Shown one piece after another: positions 1 to 8,039 of a DNA stretch of 42,185 nucleotides. The position numbers and the translations under genes are program-made. The DNA comes from Catellatospora tritici (GTDB taxonomy: Bacteria; Actinomycetota; Actinomycetes; Mycobacteriales; Micromonosporaceae): positions 1-42,185 of the forward strand of contig NZ_JAHRCY010000041.1 in NCBI RefSeq assembly GCF_019083965.1. The letters run 5' to 3'. Within the stretch, counting starts at the first letter, position 1. Each line of letters opens with the position of its first letter. The notes below the pieces were generated by a model that worked only from the letters and a program-made list of their open reading frames with translations, did not search any database and was not told where the DNA came from.

Positions 1-1
1 C

Positions 2-24
2 CGGGGCCACCTCGCGCGGCCCCG
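2..24 (+). terminator. Possible terminator of a gene left of the window
   Basis: A 7-bp inverted repeat (CGGGGCC at 2-8, GGCCCCG at 18-24) is followed by TTT. Read rightward it is a short GC stem with a minimal T tail, as could follow a + strand gene outside the window. Nothing upstream is visible to test this. Confidence 0.35.
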
Positions 25-47
25 TTTCGATCCGCTGAGATGCGAAC

Positions 48-74
48 GGGGGCGGTGCGTCGCGCACCGCCCCC
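48..74. terminator. Perfect 12-bp hairpin downstream of helR
   Basis: GGGGGCGGTGCG at 48-59 pairs perfectly with CGCACCGCCCCC at 63-74 around a 3-nt loop. It lies about 50 bases beyond the stop of the leftward helicase gene. It probably ends helR transcription and may also stop transcription entering from the left. There is no T tract, as is usual for high-GC actinobacterial terminators. Confidence 0.7.
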
Positions 75-123
75 GACATCTCCTGATCAAGCGGGTCAGC
101 TGTACGGGTAGACGACGACCTTC

Positions 124-2466
124 TCACAAGGGCAGGGGCGAACCGGCCGGGTGCAGCACGGTCAGGCGCTGGGTGGCGCGGGTCAGCGCGACGTACAGGT
201 CACTGTGGCCGCGCGGGGACTCGGTGACGATCCGGGTCGGGTCGACCACCACCACCGAGTCGAACTCCAGGCCCTTGGCCTGCCGTACCGTCAGCACCAC
301 CACCTGGTTCTCCAGATCGGCCTGGGCGCCCAGGGCCGCCTGTGGCAGGGCGCGCAGGACCGCCGCGCCGACCTCGTCCAGCATCCCGGCCGGGACCAGC
401 ACCCCGAGCCGCCCGTCGGCCAGCGTCGCGGGATCCGCCTCGGCCAGCGCGGTCCTGGCTGCTGAAGCGGCCAGGTCACCGTCAGCGACCGCGATCATCT
501 CCGGCTCGGTGCCGGTGCTGCGTACCGAGCGGGGCGCCAGCAGCGCCGGATCGATCTCGGTCAGCACCTTCCCGGCCAGCGTCATGATCTCGGCCGGGGT
601 GCGGTAGTTGACGGTCAGCTCCTCGTGCCGCCACCGCTGCCCGACGTACGGCTCCAGCGCCTGGCCCCAGGCCGAGATCCCGGACAGGTCCCCGGTCTGC
701 GCGACGTCGCCGACCACGGTCATCGACCGGCTCGGACTGCGGCGCATCAGCAGCCGCCACGCCATCGGCGACAACTCCTGCGCCTCGTCGACGATGATGT
801 GCCCGAAGGCCCAGTTGCGGTCGGCGGCGGCCCGCTCGGCGGCGGTGAGCAGGGCCTTTTCCTCGTGCCGCTCGCCCAGGATCCCGGCGTCGAGCAGGTC
901 GACGGCGGTCAGGATCTCCGGGTCGATCTCGTCCTCCAGGTCGATCGACCGGGAGCCGTGCAGGATCTCCAGCGCGCCCTCGGCGTACGCCGACTGCTGC
1001 CGCCGTCGCCACCGAGCCAGCAGTTCCGCGTCGCGGTCGTCCTCGCCCAGCAACTCGGCCGCCTCGTCCAGCAGCGGTGCGTCGGCCGGCGTCCAGCCCG
1101 AGCCGCGCGGCCGCGCCAGCAGCGCCCGCTCGCTCTCCGACAGCATCGGCGCCGCCGCGGCGAGCCGATCGGCGCCGCGGTACAGGTCGGACAGCAGCGT
1201 CTGCGGGGTCAGCACCGGCCACAGCCAGTCCAGCGCGGTCTGCACGCCCGGCTCCATGGCCAGCTCGCGCCGGATCTCGGCCAGGTCGGCCTCCTCCAGC
1301 AGCTGCGCCTCGCCGGGGGCGTCGTCGCCGCCGAGCGGGTCGTCGGCGTACGGGTCGACACCGATGGCGTCGGCGTACTTCAGCGACAGAGCGTGGATGA
1401 CCTCGGTGTCGAACAGGGACCGGGCCAGGTTGTGCGGCTTGCCGGTGCGGCGGGCGTTGGCTCGGGCATCCTCACAGGTCGCCCGGTCCAGCACCAGGTG
1501 GTCGCCGTTCTCGAGCACGATCTCCAGGTAGTCCTCCGGCGCCCGCTGCCGGTCGCGGACCGCCTGGGCCAGCACGTCGGCCATCACCGCCCGCCCCTTG
1601 ACCTCGGCGGCGGTGTCGGACTCCGTGGCGTGCGCGCTCACCCCCGGGAACAGGTCGCCGACGGTGCGCAGCAGCACGCCCGTCTCGGCCAGTGACGGCA
1701 GCACCTGCGAGATGTACTTCAGGAACGTCTCGTTCGGGCCCAGCACCAGCACCGCCCGCGTCGACAGCTCCTGCCGGAACGTGTAGAGCAGGTACGCCGC
1801 CCGGTGCAGCGCCACGGCGGTCTTGCCGGTGCCCGGCCCGCCCTGGACCACCAGCACCCCGCTGAGGTCGGCGCGGATGATGCGGTCCTGCTCGGCCTGG
1901 ATCGTCTGCACGATGTCGCGCATCCGGCCGGTGCGGCCCGCGCCCAGCGCCGCGAACAGGGCTGCCTCACTGGTCAGCCCGTCGTGGTGCGGCGCGGCCG
2001 CGGCCGTCTCCAGGTCCAGCACCTCGTCGTCGAGCTCGGTGACCTTGCGGCCGGAGGTGCGGATCTGGCGGCGGCGCCGTACGTCCAGCGGGGACGCGGC
2101 GGTGGCCAGGTAGAACGGGCGGGCCGACGGGGCGCGCCAGTCCAGCAGCAGCGGCTCGTACTCACCCTCCTCGTCGAAGATGCCGATCCGCCCGATGTAG
2201 TGGTGGTGGCCGTCGAGGAAGTCCAGGCGGCCGAAGCACAGCCCGTTCTCCACCGCCCCGAAGGTGGCCACCTGGTCGGTGTACCGGCCAATCAGCGAGT
2301 CGCGCTGGGACCGCTCCTGCAGTGTGCCGCCGCTCTGCAGCAGCGTCTGCGCGAGTTGGGCGGAGGCGCGTTCGCGCAGGCCGTCGAGGCGGCCGTAGAG
2401 CATGGAGACGTACTCCTGCTCGGCGGTGAGCTCGGCATCCCGGTCGGCGGCGGGGGAGCTTGACAA
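124..2466 (-). CDS. helR: HelR/HelD-type RNA polymerase recycling ATPase (UvrD-like helicase fold)
   Basis: 780 aa. Superfamily 1 helicase-like ATPase of the HelD/HelR class, which binds RNA polymerase rather than unwinding nucleic acid; actinobacterial HelR displaces rifamycins from the polymerase (family knowledge). Visible: an N-terminal charged helical arm (about 1-60), Walker A GGPGTGKT at 209-216, a DEAQE Walker B in the second half, and a C-terminal UvrD-like block ending near the VALTRA motif. Length fits the family. The TTG start at 2466 is chosen because AAGGAG lies 6 bases upstream and the N-terminal arm begins directly after it. It is monocistronic. A rifamycin-monooxygenase-like gene lies 2.9 kb away, which favours HelR over a generic HelD. 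The symbol rests on motif and context, not on a phylogeny. Confidence 0.85.
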   Translation of the reverse strand: MSSSPAADRDAELTAEQEYVSMLYGRLDGLRERASAQLAQTLLQSGGTLQERSQRDSLIGRYTDQVATFGAVENGLCFGRLDFLDGHHHYIGRIGIFDEEGEYEPLLLDWRAPSARPFYLATAASPLDVRRRRQIRTSGRKVTELDDEVLDLETAAAAPHHDGLTSEAALFAALGAGRTGRMRDIVQTIQAEQDRIIRADLSGVLVVQGGPGTGKTAVALHRAAYLLYTFRQELSTRAVLVLGPNETFLKYISQVLPSLAETGVLLRTVGDLFPGVSAHATESDTAAEVKGRAVMADVLAQAVRDRQRAPEDYLEIVLENGDHLVLDRATCEDARANARRTGKPHNLARSLFDTEVIHALSLKYADAIGVDPYADDPLGGDDAPGEAQLLEEADLAEIRRELAMEPGVQTALDWLWPVLTPQTLLSDLYRGADRLAAAAPMLSESERALLARPRGSGWTPADAPLLDEAAELLGEDDRDAELLARWRRRQQSAYAEGALEILHGSRSIDLEDEIDPEILTAVDLLDAGILGERHEEKALLTAAERAAADRNWAFGHIIVDEAQELSPMAWRLLMRRSPSRSMTVVGDVAQTGDLSGISAWGQALEPYVGQRWRHEELTVNYRTPAEIMTLAGKVLTEIDPALLAPRSVRSTGTEPEMIAVADGDLAASAARTALAEADPATLADGRLGVLVPAGMLDEVGAAVLRALPQAALGAQADLENQVVVLTVRQAKGLEFDSVVVVDPTRIVTESPRGHSDLYVALTRATQRLTVLHPAGSPLPL

Positions 2467-2497
2467 GCCCGTCTCCTTCGTGCTCTACTAGGCGACA

Positions 2498-2526
2498 GAA
2501 CGGACGCGATAGCGCCGTTCTTTTTT
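2498..2526. promoter_or_regulatory. Inverted repeat with T6 in the helR upstream region
   Basis: GAACGG (2498-2503) and CCGTTC (2515-2520) form a 6-bp inverted repeat with an 11-base spacer, followed on the + strand by TTTTTT (2521-2526). Its shape is that of an intrinsic terminator on the + strand, but no + strand gene ends here. It sits 32-60 bases before the helR start, so it could instead be an operator or part of the helR leader. A second imperfect repeat (TTGGC/GCCAA arms) follows at about 2528-2545. Confidence 0.4.
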
Positions 2527-2585
2527 GTTGGCCGTAATCAGCCAACCGCCAAATCTAGCGCACGATCCCCGCATCGACCCCCTCA

Positions 2586-2662
2586 CCCTCCGTGTCGATC
2601 ATGAACTTATGGGCGCGTTCGACGGTGTGTCCCGCCCACAACTTCATGATCAACGCGGAGGG
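2586..2662 (-). terminator. Long stem-loop, probable terminator of the glycine-rich gene
   Basis: The 30-base arms 2586-2615 and 2633-2662 are complementary at 26 positions. Both carry GATCATGAA or its complement TTCATGATC. Two of the four differences become G-U pairs only in the minus-strand RNA, so the structure is best in the transcript of the leftward gene that stops at 2686. Loop 17 nt. Confidence 0.65.
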
Positions 2663-2685
2663 GTGGTGCGGCGGGGTGGCGGGGG

Positions 2686-4998
2686 TCAGCGACAGTTGTG
2701 GATGCCCGTGGTCGCCGAGGCGACCACGAGGTCGGCGCTGACGCCCAGCAGCGGCGGCACGATCAGGTGCACCGCGTTCACGGTCAGCCCGCCCGGCCCC
2801 GGGACCTGCTCATTGACCACCAGCTTCGCGCCAGGCAGACCCGGTAGCGGCACCGTCGTGTTCGGGGCCGTGGCAGCATCGACCACCACCCCGCCGACCA
2901 GCACCCGGCCCAGCGTCACCGATCCCGACGGCCCGCCGCAGGTAGCCGTGGAAACGGCGCGCAGGTCGCGCAGTGAGATCGCGGGAAGGCCAGGCAGGCC
3001 CAGGTCAACCCCGTCGACGGTCGCGGTCGCGGTGGCCGTCCCCGGCGCGGTCGTCGTCACGACTTTCGCGCACAGGGCCGAGGCCTGCAACGCCACCAGT
3101 GACAACGACGCGGTACACGGGGTGCCCGTGCCGAACGGGGTCGCCACCCGGACCGGACCCGTGTCCGGCGTCGCGGCCACCTGCGTGGTGCCGACCAGCA
3201 GCTTCAGCTTGCCGGACAGGCCGAAGGCGCGGCCGGTCAGATACTGCAGGCCCACGGTCGCGGCGGCCTGGCTCGGCTCGTAGAAGACGCTGCCCGCGTA
3301 CGCGGCAGACACCGGCAACCGCCCCGAGGCGTCCAGCGGCTGTGCCACCTTCGCGATCACGCACGCCGCGACCCCGTCCGCACCGGTGTCGGCGGTGCAA
3401 GACTGCCTGGTCGCGCCACTGCCCAGCACCAGCACCACCGGGGCGCCCACCACCGGCGTCCCGTCACCGGGCACCGGTGGCACCGAACCCTCGGTGAGCC
3501 GGGCCGCGAGCCGCGCGGACTCGTCGTTGGCGACATTCACATCGCCCTGGTACGACAGCAGCGTCTGCTCCCGCGTCACCGTGAAGTCGGCGCTCGCCCC
3601 CGACGGCAGGTGCACCGCGTCCCCGGCGTACGACGCCGTCACCGGGTACCCGCCCGGCTGCTCCTGCGGCACCACCTCGCACGCGGCCACCCCATCCGCG
3701 CCGGTGGTGGCGGTGCACGTCTCGGCACCATTCAGCGCCAACGCCACCGGCATTCCCGGCAGGGGCGCGCCCGTGTCGGTGAGGGTCAGCTTCGCGGCCA
3801 GTCGGGCCGGGTCGTGGTAGTCCCCGGTGACCGCCCCGGTCCACTTCAATGTGGTCGGCTTGCGGCGCACCTCGAACGTGCCCGAGTACGACGACGGCTC
3901 CCGGGTGGTGTCCCCGGCGTAGGTGATCGCCAAAGCCCGTACCCCCGCCGGAGCCTGCGGCGTCACCACGCAGCTCGCCTCGCCCGAGCCGTTCGTGACC
4001 GCGCCGCAGTCGGCGACCCCGGCCAGCGCGAACACCAGCGGCGCGCCCGCGACCGGGGCACCCGAGCCGGTGTAGGTCAGCTTCGCCCGCAGCGTCGCCG
4101 CGGCGCCGATCGGGCCGGAGCCCGCGCCGAGGAAGGCCAGCGTCGTGCCGTACACCTGGAAGCTGATCGTCACCGACGCCTCGGCGTCGGTCTCCTCGAC
4201 CACGACGGCGCTGGTACCGGCCCCGGCGTAGCTGGACCCCGCGCCGCCGTCGCCGCCGTCGAACCCGGCCAGCAGCGGCGCCGGGGGAGCGCCCCCGGAA
4301 GACCCGCCGCCGCCCCCGAACCAGCCGCCGCCGCCCCCGCCACCGCCGCCGCCGGTCGACGCCGGCACGGCGAACGCCCCCGCCCCGCCCTGGCCCTGGC
4401 CGCCCGCGCTGCCCAGCAGGCCGCCCACACCGAACGGGATACCGCCGCCGCCCGGTGCGTCCACCGACGCGTCACCGCCGCTGCCCGAGGCGCCGCAGCC
4501 GATCGCGAAACAGCGCCCCGCGCCGCCGCCCCCACCGGCCGCCACCAGCAGCCGCGACCCGAGCGAGTCGCAAGGGCTGCCCAGCGAGCAGGTGCGCAGG
4601 TCGGACGCGCCACCACCGGCGCCCCCGCGGTACGGCGACCCGGACCCACCGCTGCCCCCGCCACCGAAACCGGGCTGGGCGCCGTCACCCGGCTGCCCCA
4701 CCTCGACCCACAGCCGGGTCACGCCGGACGGGATGGCGAGATCGGCCGAGACACGCCGGCCGGGCCGACCCCCGTTGCCGCCGCCGGCGCCGTCGCCGCC
4801 ACGGGCGCCGACCAGCTCGACGTGCACGCCGCTCACCCCAGCGGGCACGGGCCACGACTGCTCGCCGCCGGTGGCGGTGAACGTGGTCGAGACGCTGTGG
4901 TCGGCGAAGGCCGGTGCCTGTGTCGTGACCAGACCGGCCAGCGTGGCCGCGACCCCGATCAGCACTGCCAGGCCTGCCCTGGCCACTGTGTTGCGCAC
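2686..4998 (-). CDS. Secreted glycine-rich protein with Ig-like repeats and a choice-of-anchor P-like C-terminus
   Basis: 770 aa from GTG 4998, chosen because AGGAGG lies 4 bases upstream and a signal peptide starts immediately; the open frame extends further but without coding character. Order: signal peptide (about 1-33, cleavage after AFA); a very glycine-rich segment (about 50-270) with several runs of 4-10 Gly; three related beta-sandwich repeats (about 290-575), each with a TxTGAPVxGxPVxxALxG-type pattern and paired cysteines, like bacterial Ig-like (Big) domains; and a C-terminal domain (about 580-770) resembling the choice-of-anchor P family. No LPXTG and no C-terminal membrane helix, so the attachment mode is unknown. 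Probably a surface or matrix protein. Divergent from the rox gene. Confidence 0.75.
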   Translation of the reverse strand: MRNTVARAGLAVLIGVAATLAGLVTTQAPAFADHSVSTTFTATGGEQSWPVPAGVSGVHVELVGARGGDGAGGGNGGRPGRRVSADLAIPSGVTRLWVEVGQPGDGAQPGFGGGGSGGSGSPYRGGAGGGASDLRTCSLGSPCDSLGSRLLVAAGGGGGAGRCFAIGCGASGSGGDASVDAPGGGGIPFGVGGLLGSAGGQGQGGAGAFAVPASTGGGGGGGGGGWFGGGGGSSGGAPPAPLLAGFDGGDGGAGSSYAGAGTSAVVVEETDAEASVTISFQVYGTTLAFLGAGSGPIGAAATLRAKLTYTGSGAPVAGAPLVFALAGVADCGAVTNGSGEASCVVTPQAPAGVRALAITYAGDTTREPSSYSGTFEVRRKPTTLKWTGAVTGDYHDPARLAAKLTLTDTGAPLPGMPVALALNGAETCTATTGADGVAACEVVPQEQPGGYPVTASYAGDAVHLPSGASADFTVTREQTLLSYQGDVNVANDESARLAARLTEGSVPPVPGDGTPVVGAPVVLVLGSGATRQSCTADTGADGVAACVIAKVAQPLDASGRLPVSAAYAGSVFYEPSQAAATVGLQYLTGRAFGLSGKLKLLVGTTQVAATPDTGPVRVATPFGTGTPCTASLSLVALQASALCAKVVTTTAPGTATATATVDGVDLGLPGLPAISLRDLRAVSTATCGGPSGSVTLGRVLVGGVVVDAATAPNTTVPLPGLPGAKLVVNEQVPGPGGLTVNAVHLIVPPLLGVSADLVVASATTGIHNCR

Positions 4999-5221
4999 CG
5001 GTCCTCCTCGACGTACTTCGGTCGACCGGTTCAACGACCGCCGCGGTCCCGGCGAGCTGTCACCATGGCGACAGGTCCGCGGGCGACGCCGCGCCGGGTT
5101 CGCCCCGCAGCGCACGGGCCAGGTGGAGTCCTGATCACATGGGCGGCAAAGGACTGGACGCGACAATGCTCGGGCTTGTAGCTTGCACCTGACCGTGACA
5201 CCGCCCGAGGAGGTGAGACCC

Positions 5222-5281
5222 ATGAACGCTGGATCGATGTGGGTGCTCCCCCTTGCCGTCACGGCCGGGCGACTGACGTAG
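5222..5281 (+). CDS. Candidate 19-aa leader peptide upstream of rox
   Basis: ATG at 5222 is preceded by a strong Shine-Dalgarno (GAGGAGG, 5207-5213) and encodes MNAGSMWVLPLAVTAGRLT before TAG at 5279-5281. It is in a different frame from the monooxygenase, whose own ribosome site is weaker. A hairpin lies between the two (5289-5318). Such a short, well-initiated ORF ahead of a resistance gene resembles an attenuation leader. Neither its translation nor a regulatory role is shown by sequence alone. Confidence 0.45.
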   Translation: MNAGSMWVLPLAVTAGRLT

Positions 5282-5288
5282 GTGTCGC

Positions 5289-5318
5289 CGGGAGCGCCTC
5301 GCCAACAAGGCCCTCCCG
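5289..5318 (+). promoter_or_regulatory. Hairpin between leader ORF and rox ribosome site
   Basis: CGGGAG (5289-5294) pairs with CTCCCG (5313-5318) and GCCT (5296-5299) with AGGC (5308-5311), separated by a C-C mismatch, with an 8-nt loop. The right arm abuts the AAAGG ribosome site (5319-5323) of the monooxygenase. Ribosomes translating the upstream 19-codon ORF would stop 8 bases before the stem. Confidence 0.45.
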
Positions 5319-5331
5319 AAAGGCAACACCC

Positions 5332-6873
5332 ATGCACTCTGCGCAGTTCACCGCCGAGCCGTCGTCGACCGATCCGGTCGAGCGCGACTCCACCCTGGTC
5401 GACGTTCCCGGATCCCCGTCACCGGTCTCCGGCACCGATCGCACGCCCCCCACGTTCGACGTGATCATCGCGGGTTGCGGGCCGACCGGTGCGATGCTGG
5501 CCGCCGAACTGCGGCTGCACGATGTGCGGGTACTCGTCCTGGAGAAGGAGACCGAGCCCGCGTCGTTCGTCCGCATAGTCGGTCTGCACATGCGCAGTCT
5601 CGAGCTGATGGCAATGCGCGGGCTACTGGAGCGCATGCTCGAACGCGGAAGACAGCGTCCGGCCGGCGGCTTCTTCGCCGCCATCAACAAACCCGCGCCC
5701 AAGGGCCTGGACTCCGCGTACGCCTACCTGCTGGGCATCCCGCAGCCGGTCATCGTTCACCTGCTCGAAGCACATGCGATCGAACTCGGTGCGCAGGTCC
5801 GGCACGGTTGTGCGGTGGCCGATTTCCAGCAGGACGACGACGGTGTGACCGTCGCGCTGGCCGACGGGGAACAGCTGCGTACGCGCTATCTCGTCGGCTG
5901 TGACGGCGGACGCAGTACGGTGCGCAAACTGCTCGGCGTCGGCTTCCCCGGCGAGCCCTCGCGGACCCACACGCTCATGGGCGAGATGGAAGTGGGTGTG
6001 TCGCAGGAAGAGATCGCCGCCAAGGTGGCCGAGATCGCCGAGACCGACAGGCGATTCGACCTGAGGTTCTTCGGAGGGGTCTATCGCGTCGTGGTCCCCA
6101 TCGCGGGAGTCGTCGATCGTGCGGCACCGCCCACGCTCGAGGATTTCAAACAACAGCTGCGCGCCATCGCCGGAACCGATTTCGGCGTGCATTCCCCGCG
6201 CTGGATGTCCCGCTTCGGGGATGCCACCCGGCTGGCCGAACGTTACCGGGTCGGGCGGGTGCTGCTGGCCGGAGATGCGGCACACATCCATCCACCCATC
6301 GGCGGCCAGGGTCTCAACCTGGGCGTTCAGGACGCGTTCAACCTCGGCTGGAAACTGGCCGCACAGATCCGCGGCTGGGCGCCGGAGACCCTGCTGGACA
6401 CCTACCAGGCCGAACGTCATCCGGTCGCCGAGGACGTGCTGGACAACACCCGCGCCCAGATGGAACTGCTGTCCGCCGAACCGGGCCCGCGAGCCGTGCG
6501 CAGGCTGCTCACCGAACTGATGGACTTCGACGAGGTGAACCGCCGTCTGCTCGAGAAGATCACCGCGATCGGCATCCGCTACGACTTCGGCGCCGGCCCC
6601 GACCTGCTCGGTCGCCGCCTGCGCGACCTCGACGTGAAACAGGGCCGCCTCTACGGTCTGCTGCATCGCGGGCGCGGCCTGCTGCTGGACCGCACCGAAC
6701 GGCTGACCGTCGGCGGCTGGTCCGACCGGGTCGACCACCTCGCCGACCCGACCGCGGCACTGGATGTTCCGTGCGTCCTGCTACGCCCCGACGGTCACGT
6801 CGCGTGGATCGGCGACGAGCAGCACGACCTGGACGACCACCTCTCCCGCTGGTTCGGCAAGCCCACCAACTGA
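5332..6873 (+). CDS. rox: FAD-dependent aromatic monooxygenase, rifampicin monooxygenase (Rox) type
   Basis: 513 aa class A flavoprotein monooxygenase. FAD site GCGPTG at 48-53 (GxGxxG), a DG motif in VGCDGGRSTVRKLLG, and a GD motif in LLAGDAAHIHPP followed by GGQGLNLGVQDAFNLGWKL. The C-terminus, with GRGLLLD, GGWSDRVDHLADP and VLLRPDGHVAWIG, closely matches the thioredoxin-like tail of rifampicin monooxygenases as I remember them (Nocardia RIFMO, Streptomyces Rox), so it probably oxidises the rifamycin naphthoquinone. Oddity: about 40 low-complexity residues precede the Rossmann strand, whereas known Rox proteins begin nearly at it. No better start is visible; ATG 5332 has AAAGG 8 bases upstream. 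Related phenol or tetracycline oxidases are the alternative. Confidence 0.8.
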   Translation: MHSAQFTAEPSSTDPVERDSTLVDVPGSPSPVSGTDRTPPTFDVIIAGCGPTGAMLAAELRLHDVRVLVLEKETEPASFVRIVGLHMRSLELMAMRGLLERMLERGRQRPAGGFFAAINKPAPKGLDSAYAYLLGIPQPVIVHLLEAHAIELGAQVRHGCAVADFQQDDDGVTVALADGEQLRTRYLVGCDGGRSTVRKLLGVGFPGEPSRTHTLMGEMEVGVSQEEIAAKVAEIAETDRRFDLRFFGGVYRVVVPIAGVVDRAAPPTLEDFKQQLRAIAGTDFGVHSPRWMSRFGDATRLAERYRVGRVLLAGDAAHIHPPIGGQGLNLGVQDAFNLGWKLAAQIRGWAPETLLDTYQAERHPVAEDVLDNTRAQMELLSAEPGPRAVRRLLTELMDFDEVNRRLLEKITAIGIRYDFGAGPDLLGRRLRDLDVKQGRLYGLLHRGRGLLLDRTERLTVGGWSDRVDHLADPTAALDVPCVLLRPDGHVAWIGDEQHDLDDHLSRWFGKPTN

Positions 6874-6950
6874 TTTCGCCCGAGCAGTCGAAATGAAGGC
6901 GAACACGTGTGGGCCTCCCAGGCCGGCCCGGGTCGGTATGGTGTTCCGCC

Positions 6951-7985
6951 GTGACCCCGTTCTCGGCCTGGCGTACCGAACTACTGCTCGGTCTCGCCGT
7001 GAACCCGGCGACGCCACCCCGGCTGCTGATCCGATTGCTGGCTCGCGAGGCCGACGATTGCTGGCAGGCACTGTGCCAGCAGCGCCGGTTGCCGGTCTGG
7101 ATCGTGGCCGCGATCCGACTGCACCCCGACCCGAGACCCCGGACTTACCTCACTGACAGCACACATCTTCGCCCTCGGCCGACGCGATCCGTGCCGGAGT
7201 CCTGGCGGGACGGGCGGCTCGCGCTGGCCGGTGAGGTTGTTCGGCTGCCGAATTTCCCACTGGGCGACCTGCTGATCGACGCGCTGCTCGCCGACGACGA
7301 TTTCGACGCGGTCGGCGAGCTGTACTCCGGACCGAACGTCCGGTACGTGGCCGCCCGAGCGGCCGTGCACCCGTCGGCGAGTGCCAGGGCGGGGGCCTGC
7401 TGGACGGTGTACCGTACCAACCCGCGGTTGTGGCAGCAGCTGCGAAGCGACCCACATCCGGTGGTGCGGACCGAGGTTGACAAGATCGAGGAGTTCGACG
7501 CCGCGGTGTTCGACGTGGCGCAGGTCCGCGACTCCGGTCGGCACCTGCTGACGGACCTGGCCGTCCGGCGGTTGTCGGCGGCGGTCGTGGCCGAGGTGCT
7601 CGCCGAGGACGACGGGGCGATGGTGCGCTGCCTGGCCGCCAACCGCCACACGCCTGCGGAGATCGTCGAGCGCTTGCTGCGTGACGATCGGCCGGAGGTG
7701 CGAGCCGGGGCGGCGCGACGTCACGACCTCGGCCCGGACCAGCTCGCGGCGCTGGCGTGCGATTCTGATCCGCTGGTACGCCATGAGGTTTCGCAGCGTG
7801 CCGATCTCACGCCACGGCAGCGCATCGACCTGGGACTTGGCCTACCCGAGGTGGACCGCCCTCGACCGGTCGCCGAATGGGAGCCCGCGCTGCGCGATCC
7901 AGGCACCGCCCGAGCGGCCGCGGCCGACCGTGCCCTGGCCGTGGCGCGGATGGCGGACATCCTCGCTCACCTCGGCGTGCCCTGA
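6951..7985 (+). CDS. Leucine-rich-repeat-variant/HEAT-like helical repeat protein
   Basis: 344 aa, no signal peptide. Repeated units of about 24 residues such as LLRDDRPEVRAGAARR, LACDSDPLVRHEVSQR and LRSDPHPVVRTEV match the LRV (leucine-rich variant) helical repeat pattern, which usually mediates protein contacts. No catalytic motif is visible. Start GTG 6951 is preferred over in-frame GTG 6909 because TATGGT lies 8 bases upstream (6937-6942), giving a leaderless transcript, and the protein begins at a natural helix. Monocistronic, convergent with the uppS transcript. Confidence 0.65.
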   Translation: MTPFSAWRTELLLGLAVNPATPPRLLIRLLAREADDCWQALCQQRRLPVWIVAAIRLHPDPRPRTYLTDSTHLRPRPTRSVPESWRDGRLALAGEVVRLPNFPLGDLLIDALLADDDFDAVGELYSGPNVRYVAARAAVHPSASARAGACWTVYRTNPRLWQQLRSDPHPVVRTEVDKIEEFDAAVFDVAQVRDSGRHLLTDLAVRRLSAAVVAEVLAEDDGAMVRCLAANRHTPAEIVERLLRDDRPEVRAGAARRHDLGPDQLAALACDSDPLVRHEVSQRADLTPRQRIDLGLGLPEVDRPRPVAEWEPALRDPGTARAAAADRALAVARMADILAHLGVP

Positions 7986-8039
7986 CCGCCCGGCACACCC
8001 GCGAGCGGGCCACCGCCGTGTGCGGCCCGTAGCAGGTGG

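Noticed and set aside
100..123. Short frame on the minus strand ending EKVVVYPYS after the helR stop
   Set aside because: Too short to support as a gene or as a frameshifted helR tail; helR already ends at the normal VALTRA region.
4999..5337. Extension of the glycine-rich protein upstream of 4998
   Set aside because: The frame is open but lacks coding character, runs across the rox leader region, and a Shine-Dalgarno with signal peptide sits at 4998.
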